A stretch of 64,000 bases of DNA from Acidobacteriota bacterium (lineage in GTDB: Bacteria > Acidobacteriota > Terriglobia > Bryobacterales > Bryobacteraceae). The stretch covers positions 1-64,000 of the forward strand of contig JAFLBB010000025.1 of NCBI GenBank assembly GCA_017304135.1. The letters run 5' to 3'. Position numbers and translations under genes: made by a program. A model generated the notes under the pieces. That model was not told the DNA's origin, did no database searches, and saw nothing but the letters and a program-made list of their open reading frames with translations. How positions within the stretch are numbered: position 1 is the first letter of the stretch; the number at the start of each line of letters is the position of its first letter. Below are positions 8,962 through 16,922 of the stretch, piece after piece.

Positions 8962-9503
8962 TGCGGCTTACGTGGCTTTTATTGGCGGCCTTGGCGGTGC
9001 GGGCGGAGAGCCTGATACTGGCGCCATGGGATGAAAGCGTCGTGAGCGGGGAAGTGCGCGTGGTAGCGCGGCATGAAGGGAAAGCCGAGTTGCATGTGGA
9101 TGGGAAGGCGGTGGCTGTGGAGCCGTTGCATGCGGGGGTGTGGACGGCGACGGTGAACCTGGAGGCGGGTGGTCATGAGATTGCGCTCGTGGGCGGAGGG
9201 AAGGTGAAGGTGCATGTGGGCGAAGGAGCTCCGGCAGGATGGACGCGGTTTCGCGAACATCCACCCGGTGGAGCGGCGTGCACGACCTGCCATGCCGTGA
9301 AGAACGGGGAGTGGGCGTTCGCGAAGGCGTCGCTTGTTGGTGTCTGTTTCGCGTGTCATGACAAGGCCGGGTTTCCCAAGACGCACACACATGAGCCGGG
9401 AATTGTGCCGGATTGCCAGTTGTGTCACGCGCCACATGGATCAAGGGCGGTGAAGCACTTGAAGATGAGCAAGGAAGCAGCCTGCAAGCTGTGCCATAAC
9501 TAG
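8961..9503 (+). CDS. exported tetraheme c-type protein with N-terminal beta domain
   Basis: A 180-residue protein with a short signal peptide (residues ~1-15), an Ig-like beta domain (~20-86) and a C-terminal part with four CXXCH motifs at residues 107-111, 129-133, 152-156 and 175-179. The second pair resembles the doubled-CXXCH cytochrome module. ATG 8961 was chosen because it overlaps the stop of the FMN oxidase and directly precedes the signal peptide. It is the likely electron acceptor of that enzyme, an inference from gene coupling. Confidence 0.85.
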   Translation: MRLTWLLLAALAVRAESLILAPWDESVVSGEVRVVARHEGKAELHVDGKAVAVEPLHAGVWTATVNLEAGGHEIALVGGGKVKVHVGEGAPAGWTRFREHPPGGAACTTCHAVKNGEWAFAKASLVGVCFACHDKAGFPKTHTHEPGIVPDCQLCHAPHGSRAVKHLKMSKEAACKLCHN

Positions 9504-9513
9504 ACGAGACCTT

Positions 9514-10458
9514 ATGAAAATCGTTGTGCTGGATGGATACTGCCTGAACCCGGGCGATTTGACGTGGGACGGACTGCGGGCGATGGGCGAGCTGACGGTG
9601 CATGACCGAACGGCCGCCACCGACACGGCGGCGCGGCTGGCGGGCGCCGACGTGGCGTTCACAAACAAGACGGCGCTGACGGCGGAACTGCTTGGCGGCG
9701 CGGCTTCGCTGCGTTACGTGGGGGTTCTGGCGACGGGCTACAACATCGTGGACGTGGCGTCGGCGAAGGCGCGGGGCATCACCGTGACCAACATTCCGAC
9801 CTATGGCACGGCCTCGGTGGCCCAGCATGCGTTCGCGCTGCTGCTCGAGCTGACGCAACATGTGGGGCTGCACGAAGAGGCGGTGCGGGCAGGCGAGTGG
9901 GCGTCGAACGCGGACTGGTGCTTTTCGAAAACGCCATTGGTGGAGCTCTCCGGAAAGACGATGGGTATTGTTGGGTATGGGCGCATCGGGCGGGCGACGG
10001 CAGCCATTGGGCGCGCCTTCGGAATGCGGATTCTTGCGGCGGATGCGGTCCAGAATGCCGATGATGTGGAGTGGCGTTCGATTGAGGAGTTGCTGCGGGA
10101 GGCCGACGTGGTGAGCCTGCACTGCCCGTTGACCCCGGAGACCAACGGATTGATGAACGCGGCGCGGCTGCGGTTGATGAAGCCGACGGCGTTTCTTTTG
10201 AACACGTCGCGCGGTCCGTTGATTGTGAACCAGGATCTTGCCGATGCACTGAACGCGGGCGTGATCGCGGGGGCGGGGCTCGATGTGCTCGATGTGGAAC
10301 CGCCGAAGGCGGGCAATCCGCTGATCGGCGCGAAGAACTGCATTGTGACGCCGCACATGGCGTGGGCCACCCAGGAAGCGCGGTCGCGGCTGATGGAAAT
10401 TGCGGTGGAGAACCTGCGGGCATTCCTCGCAGGCTCCCCGGTGAACGTGGTCAGCTAG
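9514..10458 (+). CDS. D-2-hydroxyacid dehydrogenase (NAD-dependent)
   Basis: A 314-residue cytoplasmic enzyme of the hydroxypyruvate reductase/phosphoglycerate dehydrogenase family. The Rossmann motif GIVGYGRIGRATA is near residue 150, the catalytic Arg is in LLNTSRGPL, Glu in LDVLDVEPP and His in VTPHMAW. It follows the tetraheme gene by 10 bases and may be cotranscribed. It would interconvert 2-oxo- and 2-hydroxyacids in the cytoplasm, possibly linked to the periplasmic oxidase upstream. Its stop overlaps the convergent Gfo/Idh/MocA gene. Confidence 0.9.
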   Translation: MKIVVLDGYCLNPGDLTWDGLRAMGELTVHDRTAATDTAARLAGADVAFTNKTALTAELLGGAASLRYVGVLATGYNIVDVASAKARGITVTNIPTYGTASVAQHAFALLLELTQHVGLHEEAVRAGEWASNADWCFSKTPLVELSGKTMGIVGYGRIGRATAAIGRAFGMRILAADAVQNADDVEWRSIEELLREADVVSLHCPLTPETNGLMNAARLRLMKPTAFLLNTSRGPLIVNQDLADALNAGVIAGAGLDVLDVEPPKAGNPLIGAKNCIVTPHMAWATQEARSRLMEIAVENLRAFLAGSPVNVVS

Positions 10459-11393
10459 CGCAGTTTCATCGGCGCGCCGCCGCTGGCTTTGCTGCGCTCA
10501 GCGGCGTCCATGAAAGCGAACATTTCCAGAGTGACGTCGTTGGGGACGGGAACAACTCCGGTTTGGAAGAACTTTACGATCTCACGGAGCATGGGGACGT
10601 AGCTGTATTTCGTCTTCGCCCCGCTGGGGACGACGGACTTGGCGCGAAAGACAACGCCGCCGAAATCAGAGTACGGCCGGATGGTGCGGACGGTGCCGAT
10701 CTTGCCTCCCTTCCAACTGGCGGTCACCTCGTCGGAGTCAGGCGTGGAGACCATGGCGACCTGCTCGGCTCCCGTCCCGAGCAGTGAGTAGAGCATCTCC
10801 ACGGCGTGGATGCCATACCAGGTGAGGCTGAGCTTGTGGTGTTCTTCCGTTGGGCCAGGACCCCAAACGACGACGCCTGTCATGTCGGGGAACTTCAAGT
10901 CGACGGCCACCTCGCCGTAGCGGAGCGAGGAGGTGCTGAACCACTTGACATTGGCCGCCTTGAGGACGCGGTCGATCTCGCGGGCGTCTTCAAGCGAGCC
11001 GGCCAGCGGCTTATCAATGAACATCGGCTTGCCGCACCTGGCAGCTTCCTTGGCCTGCGGGAGATGTTTGCGGCCATCGACGCTCTCCAGGAGGATGGCG
11101 TCGACCTTGCCGCAGAGGTCAGCGATGGCGGGGACGATCTCGACATTGAACTTTTCGCTGAGTTCCTTGGCATAGCCTTCGACACGGTTGGCGGAAGACT
11201 CAATGTCCGGGCTGCCGCCTTTGTAGGCGGCCACGATGCGGGCGCCGGCGACGTGATCGGGGCTCGCGGGATCGTTGAGCACCTTGCTGAAGGCAATGAC
11301 GTGCGACGTGTCGGTGCCGATGATGCCGAGGCGGAGGTCGGCGCCGAAAGCAGCCGAGGCGGCAATGAGGAGAAGCGGAAGACGGTTGAACAT
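10455..11393 (-). CDS. Gfo/Idh/MocA-family oxidoreductase with signal peptide
   Basis: A 312-residue NAD(P)-binding oxidoreductase-like protein. After a Sec-type signal peptide (MFNRLPLLLIAASAAFGA) comes the Rossmann start LRLGIIGTDTSH and the family's KPLAGS loop (Lys in FIDKPLAG). ATG 11393 was preferred to 11402 because a -10-like TACAAT at 11406-11401 would place the transcript start at about 11393. An NAD-dependent fold outside the cytoplasm is odd; it may bind the nucleotide tightly or act as a binding protein. The substrate is unknown. Confidence 0.82.
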   Translation of the reverse strand: MFNRLPLLLIAASAAFGADLRLGIIGTDTSHVIAFSKVLNDPASPDHVAGARIVAAYKGGSPDIESSANRVEGYAKELSEKFNVEIVPAIADLCGKVDAILLESVDGRKHLPQAKEAARCGKPMFIDKPLAGSLEDAREIDRVLKAANVKWFSTSSLRYGEVAVDLKFPDMTGVVVWGPGPTEEHHKLSLTWYGIHAVEMLYSLLGTGAEQVAMVSTPDSDEVTASWKGGKIGTVRTIRPYSDFGGVVFRAKSVVPSGAKTKYSYVPMLREIVKFFQTGVVPVPNDVTLEMFAFMDAAERSKASGGAPMKLR

Positions 11394-11400
11394 CAGTCGC

Positions 11401-11406
11401 ATTGTA
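11401..11406 (-). promoter_or_regulatory. -10-like TACAAT for the Gfo/Idh/MocA gene
   Basis: On the minus strand TACAAT is followed by seven bases and then ATG at 11393, predicting a leaderless or near-leaderless transcript. No clear -35 was found. A TACACT on the plus strand at 11405-11410 overlaps it and could serve recG. Confidence 0.35.
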
Positions 11407-11430
11407 CACTCATAGGTTCGGGCGAACCTC

Positions 11431-13539
11431 TTGGACTTCTCCACCCCCCTGATGTATGTGAAAGGCGTTGGGCCCGCGCGCGCGGAGGTTCTGGAAACGA
11501 AGGGACTGCGCACGGTGGGCGACCTGTTGGCCTACGCCCCGTTCCGTTACGAGGACCGGAGCAACGTGAAGGCGATCAACACGCTGGCGCCGGGGGAGAT
11601 GGCGACGGTGCTGGCGCGGATCCACACGGCGACCACGCTGCGCATGGGCAGGTTTGCGAAGCGGCCGGGCGGGATGTTCGAGGCCGTGCTGGTGGACGAC
11701 TCGGGCGGACGTCTGGTGGCGAAGTGGTTCAACGGGTCGTTTCTGTCGAACATCCTGGTTCCGGGAATGACGCTGGCCGTGTACGGGCGCATCGATACGG
11801 AGGGTCCGCTGAACCGGTTGGTGATGCTGCATCCGGAGTTCGAGATCCTGCGCGAGGACGAAGAGGAAAGCGATGCGGGGCTACATACGGGACGGATCGT
11901 CCCCATTTACGAAGCGATCGGCAAGATCTCAACAAAGGTGCTGCGGCAACTCACAAGCCGGGCGCTGGAGACGACAGAGATCCCGCCGGACCCGCTGCCG
12001 GAGCACATCCGTGCCAGCTTAGGACTATGCGGCCTGCGTGAGGCGCTGCGCGAGATACACTTTCCGGCGGCGGGATCGGACATGCGGGCGTGGAACGCAT
12101 CCCGGAGCCCGGCGCATTTCCGGCTGATCTTCGAGGAGTTCTTCTGGCTGGAGTGCGGGCTGGCGTTCAAGCGGGCGCAGGCCCGGAAGGCCGAGGGGAT
12201 CCGGTTTGAGTTGAACGATCAGATACGCGAGAAGCTGAAGCTGATGCTGCCGTTCAAACCGACGGGGGCGCAGAAGCGGGTGCTCAAGGAGATCGCGGGC
12301 GATATGGTGGAAGCGCAGCCGATGAACCGGCTGTTGCAAGGCGATGTGGGGAGCGGGAAGACACTGGTGGCGGCCGAGGCGGCGGTGATCGCCATTGAGA
12401 ACGGGTACCAGTGTGTGCTGCTGGCGCCGACGGAGATCCTGGCGGCGCAGCATTATCACGCGTTCAAGAAGCTGTTTGCCAAGGTTGGATATCCGGTGAT
12501 TCTGCTCACGGGTTCGCAAGGGGCCAAGGAGAAGGCGACGCTGAAGCGGATGATCGCGGCGGGGGTGGCGAAGATGATCATCGGGACTCATGCGGTGTTG
12601 ACGGAGAATGTGGAGTTCGACAAGTTGGGGCTGGCGATTGTGGACGAGCAGCACCGGTTCGGCGTGATGCAGCGGCTGAAGCTCTTTGAAAAGGGCGTGC
12701 ATCCGGACGTGCTGGTGATGACGGCGACGCCGATTCCGCGGACACTGGCACTAACCATCTACGGGGACCTCGACACGTCGGTGATCGATGAGATGCCGCC
12801 GGGGCGGATGCCGATTCAGACGATGCATGTGCCCGAGGGGCAGGTGGCGAAAGCATGGAAACTGGTGCGATCGCAATTGCAGGAGGGGCGGCAGGCCTAC
12901 GTCGTGTATCCAGTAATCGAGGAAGCCGAGACTGTATCCATGAAAGCGGCGCAGAAAATGCATGAGCATTTGTCGCAGGTGGAGTTTCCGGATTTCCGCG
13001 TGGGGCTGCTGCATGGGAAACTGCGGACAGAGGAAAAGGAGCGGGTGATGGATGAGTTCCAGCGGGGGGAGATCGATATTTTGGTTTCAACCACGGTGAT
13101 TGAGGTGGGCGTGGATGTGCCGAATGCGACGGTGATGGTGATCGAGCACGCGGAGCGGTTTGGGCTGGCGCAGTTGCACCAACTGCGCGGGCGGGTGGGG
13201 CGCGGGGCGGCGCAGAGCTATTGCGTGCTGGTGACGGGTTCGCTTGGGGAGACGGCGCAGGAGCGGGTGAAGACAATGGTGGAGTCAAACGACGGGTTTC
13301 AGATTGCGGAGACAGATTTGCGGCTGCGGGGGCCGGGTGAATTCTTCGGTACGAAGCAGAGCGGACTCCCCGCGCTGCGGATTGCGAACATCATTCGCGA
13401 CCGGGAGATTTTGGAGATGGCGCGGGGTGAGGCCCATTCGTTCATCGCGTCGCCGCCGAGCGAAGACGACCGCAAGAGGGCGCTTGAGTACATTCGTGAC
13501 AATTGGCAGCGGCGGTACGGATTGGTGCAGGTAGGTTGA
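11431..13539 (+). CDS. recG: ATP-dependent DNA helicase RecG
   Basis: RecG drives fork reversal and branch migration of Holliday junctions. The 702-residue length and order fit: an N-terminal wedge/OB region (~1-210), then helicase motifs including Walker A (GDVGSGKTLVA), DEQH box (IVDEQHRFG), TATPIPRT, and the motif VI region QLRGRVGRG. The start is a TTG at 11431, placed just before the conserved LKGVGP-like segment (YVKGVGPARAEVL); ATG 11452 is the alternative. It is followed two bases later by rsmD. Confidence 0.96.
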   Translation: MDFSTPLMYVKGVGPARAEVLETKGLRTVGDLLAYAPFRYEDRSNVKAINTLAPGEMATVLARIHTATTLRMGRFAKRPGGMFEAVLVDDSGGRLVAKWFNGSFLSNILVPGMTLAVYGRIDTEGPLNRLVMLHPEFEILREDEEESDAGLHTGRIVPIYEAIGKISTKVLRQLTSRALETTEIPPDPLPEHIRASLGLCGLREALREIHFPAAGSDMRAWNASRSPAHFRLIFEEFFWLECGLAFKRAQARKAEGIRFELNDQIREKLKLMLPFKPTGAQKRVLKEIAGDMVEAQPMNRLLQGDVGSGKTLVAAEAAVIAIENGYQCVLLAPTEILAAQHYHAFKKLFAKVGYPVILLTGSQGAKEKATLKRMIAAGVAKMIIGTHAVLTENVEFDKLGLAIVDEQHRFGVMQRLKLFEKGVHPDVLVMTATPIPRTLALTIYGDLDTSVIDEMPPGRMPIQTMHVPEGQVAKAWKLVRSQLQEGRQAYVVYPVIEEAETVSMKAAQKMHEHLSQVEFPDFRVGLLHGKLRTEEKERVMDEFQRGEIDILVSTTVIEVGVDVPNATVMVIEHAERFGLAQLHQLRGRVGRGAAQSYCVLVTGSLGETAQERVKTMVESNDGFQIAETDLRLRGPGEFFGTKQSGLPALRIANIIRDREILEMARGEAHSFIASPPSEDDRKRALEYIRDNWQRRYGLVQVG

Positions 13540-13540
13540 G

Positions 13541-14101
13541 ATGCGTGTAATTGCCGGAGAATTTCGAAGAAGGCTGTTGAAGTCGCTCGAGGGCCTGGAG
13601 ACGCGGCCGACGCCGGACCGTTTGCGGGAGGCGTTGTTCAACGTGCTGCAAGGCCGGATGAAGGGAGTCACGTTTGTGGATGCCTATGCGGGCACGGGGG
13701 CGGTGGGCATTGAGGCGCTGAGCCGGGGGGCGGCGCTGGTGGTGTTTGTCGAGCGGTCGAACGCCGCGGTGCGGGTGATTCAGGAGAACCTGGCGGCGTT
13801 GAAGGTGACGGAGAGGGCGCGGGTGATTCGCGGATCGGTGGGCACGTACCTGGCGGCGCAGCGGGGCGAACTGGTGTTTCTCGATCCGCCGTATGAGCAG
13901 GAGGCTGAGTATGAAAAGTCGTTTGCGGCGCTTCAACAGACACCGCCGGCGCTGGTGATTGCACAGCATGCGTCGCGGCAGGAGTTGGCGGAGGTCTATG
14001 GCGTGTTGCGGCGGGTGCGGGTGTTGCGGCAAGGGGACAACAGTCTCAGCTTCTATGAACCTGCGGGCGAGAAGGCGCAGCCGGAGGACGGATTAGAATG
14101 A
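13541..14101 (+). CDS. rsmD: 16S rRNA (guanine(966)-N(2))-methyltransferase RsmD
   Basis: Methylates G966 of 16S rRNA using SAM. The 186-residue protein begins MRVIAGEFRRRLL, has the motif I region VDAYAGTGAVGIEAL and the catalytic motif IV LDPPYEQE. It starts one base after the recG stop and its stop overlaps the next start (ATGA). The recG-rsmD adjacency is common in bacteria. Confidence 0.93.
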   Translation: MRVIAGEFRRRLLKSLEGLETRPTPDRLREALFNVLQGRMKGVTFVDAYAGTGAVGIEALSRGAALVVFVERSNAAVRVIQENLAALKVTERARVIRGSVGTYLAAQRGELVFLDPPYEQEAEYEKSFAALQQTPPALVIAQHASRQELAEVYGVLRRVRVLRQGDNSLSFYEPAGEKAQPEDGLE

Positions 14102-16914
14102 GCGCGATGCGCGGTGTTTGGGGGATGGGTGGATTGATTGTGGCCGCGGGAGTGGCTTGGGTGGCGATGCGGCCTGGGCCGGGAATCGCGCAACAGGCGG
14201 CGCCGGGGCCGGATGTGTCGCAGTTTCGCATCAGTGTTGGGTGGCGTGATGGCGAAGCGAAGCCGTGGTCGGGGCGGCTGCGCGTGGAAAGCGGGGAGGT
14301 GGTGAAGATCCAGGGGTGGCGCTTCTCGGGCGGCGACCGCGTGAGCCAGGATGGCGCGTTTACGTTTCAAACAAAAGTTGCCAATTTCGAGAATCAGCTG
14401 GCAACGGCGCGCGAGTATGGGCAGACAGACTGGGGTGATCCGAATCTGCGGCGGCAGGTTCCCCAGGGCTTGATCGTGCAGGTGCGCGGGGCGGCGGCGC
14501 GGGTGGAGTTTGCGAGCGAGGCGGGGACGTTCGGATTCCGGGCCGAAGAGGTGACGTTCGACAAGCCGGCGGCGCTGCTTGAGGGCAACGCGATGGTGGA
14601 GCGGATGCCCGTGGAGACGAGGTTATCGGAAGGGAAGGTGCAGGACGACTGGCCGGCGGTGGCATTCTCGCAGAGTGGCGAGCGGTGGGTGGTGTGGACG
14701 ACGTATGAGAAAGACGGCGACTATGTCGCGGCATCCAACGGCTCCTCGCCGGTTTACTTGACCGAGAAGGGCGACCACCATGCGCCCACCGTGGCCGCGG
14801 ATTCGCGCGGGTGGGTCCATGCGGCGTGGAGCCAGCGCGAAGGCAGCGAGTTTCACATTTACCTTTCGACGTATGTGTTCGGGCGGTGGACGCGGGCGCA
14901 GAAGATGACGCGGGAGGGGTCGTCGAACATCTGGCCGCAACTGGCGAGCGACGGCGACAAGCGGATCGCGCTGGTGTGGCAGAGCCTCAAGGACGGCAAG
15001 AGCAGTGTGCAAGCGCGAGTGTGGGAGGGGCGCGGCTGGGGTTTGCCGCAGCAAATGAGCGAAGACGGCGGCAACGCCTGGGCGCCGGCGGCGGCATTCG
15101 GCGGCGGCCAGTTGTGGATCAGCTGGGACAGTTACCGCAGCGGGGCGTATCAAATCTATGCGCGGCAGTGGCCCACGGGTGGCGTGGAGCGCGTGACGCA
15201 GGGCGACCGGTTCAGCGTGCGGCCCTCCATCGCCGTGACCGCCCAAGGTGTGCCGGTGGTGGCGTGGGAAGAGTCCGACGCGCTGTGGGGGAAGGATTTT
15301 GCGTTCCTGGCGGACCGGGCGGGGGCGACGATCTATAAGAACCGCCGGATTGGCGTGGCGTTCAAGGAAGACAACGCATGGAAGGCGATGCCGGGCAAGG
15401 CGGCTGATGCCGTTGCGGCCAACGTGCGTCGGTTTGTGCAGCAGCCGAAACTCATTGTGGATGCGGAGGGGAGGTTGCATCTGGGCTTCCGCGTGCGGAC
15501 TTCGGTGAACACAGCGCGCATGGACTACTGGGCGGCTGGCGGAAAGTGGGAGCCGTTTGTCACGTCATGGACGGGGGCGCAGTGGGCGCCGGCGGTGGCG
15601 CTGCCAGCCGGTGTAGGCCGCAACAGTATGCGTATGGCGATTGCGGCCAAAGGCGATGCGGTGCATGCGGTGTGGGCGACAGACAACCGGCCGTGGCCGG
15701 GCGTCGCGGTTTCCGAGATGGATGTCTATGCTGCTTCGGTTCCGGCGCGGGGCGTAGCGTTGGCGCCACGCGGGGGCGTGGCCATGGCGGCGGAGCCGGC
15801 TAGCGCGCAGCCCCATCCGAATGAGAATGAGGACGTTGCGGCGATCCGCGCCTATCGTGTGCAGGCCAACGGGAAGAGCTACCGGATTCTGCGCGGCGAT
15901 CTGCACCGGCACACGGAACTGTCCACGGACGGTGCGGGCGATGGGTCATTAGATGACTTGTACCGATATACACTCGATGCGGCGCAGATGGACTACGCAC
16001 ATGTGGCCGATCATCAGATGGGCGACGACAACGAGTACAACTGGTGGATGACGCAGAAGTCGAACGATCTGTACTATCTGCCGGCGCGGTTTGTGCCGCT
16101 GTATGGGTATGAGCGGAGCGTGCCGTATCCGAACGGCCATCGCAATATCGTGTGGGCGGCGCGCGGGAAGGCGGTGCTGCCAATTGACTTGAAGGAGCGT
16201 AAGGGCGCGGTGGATTCCGGCAGCGTCGTGTATCCGTATCTGAAGCTGACCGATGGGATCGCCACCTCGCATTCCTCGGCTACGCCGCAAGGCACGGACT
16301 GGCGCGACAACGATCCGGCACTGGAGCCGATGGTGGAGATCTATCAGGGCTTCGAATCGAGCTACGAGCACGAGGGTGCGCCGCGGGCATGGAAGGAAGG
16401 CGAGAAGGCGGTGCACACGGGACTGCGTCCGGATGGGTATGTGTGGAAGGCTTGGGCGAAGGGGTACAAGCTGGGGGTGCAAGCGAGTTCGGATCACGTT
16501 TCCACGCACACCTCGTTTGCCTGCGTGGTGGCCGAGGAGTTCACGCGGCAAGGGCTCGTGGATGCGATGCGGAAGCGGCATGTGTATGCGGCGACGGATG
16601 CCATCATTCTGGATTTCCGGGCGGAGTTGAGCGAGGGCGAAGTGATGCTGGGGGACATTGCGGAGTCAACGAGCGCGCCGAAGCTGGTGGTGAAGATCGT
16701 GGGGACGGCGAAGATCAAGCAGATCGACGTGGTGAAGAACAACGAGTATGTCCACCAGGTGAAGCCGGGGACCAAGGAGGCGAGCTTCACGTTTAGCGAT
16801 GCGGCGTTTGGCGAGGGGCCGACGCCGGACAAGACGAATTACTACTATGTGAGGGCGGAGCAGGAAGACGGGGAACTGGTGTGGAGCAGTCCGATTTGGG
16901 TGAAGAAGAAGTAG
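14098..16914 (+). CDS. DUF3604 protein with N-terminal beta-propeller-like region
   Basis: A 938-residue exported protein (N-terminal hydrophobic segment ~8-25). The N-terminal ~500 residues carry repeated strands of the sialidase/TolB type (VAADSRGWVHAAWSQ and similar repeats). The C-terminal ~350 residues are a DUF3604 domain with PHP-like metal-binding motifs: HRHTELS (His603, His605), HVADHQMGDDNEY and SDHVSTHTS. The closing segment looks like a beta-sandwich. Metal-dependent hydrolysis is likely, but the substrate is unknown. Its start overlaps rsmD by 4 bases. Confidence 0.85.
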   Translation: MSAMRGVWGMGGLIVAAGVAWVAMRPGPGIAQQAAPGPDVSQFRISVGWRDGEAKPWSGRLRVESGEVVKIQGWRFSGGDRVSQDGAFTFQTKVANFENQLATAREYGQTDWGDPNLRRQVPQGLIVQVRGAAARVEFASEAGTFGFRAEEVTFDKPAALLEGNAMVERMPVETRLSEGKVQDDWPAVAFSQSGERWVVWTTYEKDGDYVAASNGSSPVYLTEKGDHHAPTVAADSRGWVHAAWSQREGSEFHIYLSTYVFGRWTRAQKMTREGSSNIWPQLASDGDKRIALVWQSLKDGKSSVQARVWEGRGWGLPQQMSEDGGNAWAPAAAFGGGQLWISWDSYRSGAYQIYARQWPTGGVERVTQGDRFSVRPSIAVTAQGVPVVAWEESDALWGKDFAFLADRAGATIYKNRRIGVAFKEDNAWKAMPGKAADAVAANVRRFVQQPKLIVDAEGRLHLGFRVRTSVNTARMDYWAAGGKWEPFVTSWTGAQWAPAVALPAGVGRNSMRMAIAAKGDAVHAVWATDNRPWPGVAVSEMDVYAASVPARGVALAPRGGVAMAAEPASAQPHPNENEDVAAIRAYRVQANGKSYRILRGDLHRHTELSTDGAGDGSLDDLYRYTLDAAQMDYAHVADHQMGDDNEYNWWMTQKSNDLYYLPARFVPLYGYERSVPYPNGHRNIVWAARGKAVLPIDLKERKGAVDSGSVVYPYLKLTDGIATSHSSATPQGTDWRDNDPALEPMVEIYQGFESSYEHEGAPRAWKEGEKAVHTGLRPDGYVWKAWAKGYKLGVQASSDHVSTHTSFACVVAEEFTRQGLVDAMRKRHVYAATDAIILDFRAELSEGEVMLGDIAESTSAPKLVVKIVGTAKIKQIDVVKNNEYVHQVKPGTKEASFTFSDAAFGEGPTPDKTNYYYVRAEQEDGELVWSSPIWVKKK

Positions 16915-16922
16915 GGCGGCGC

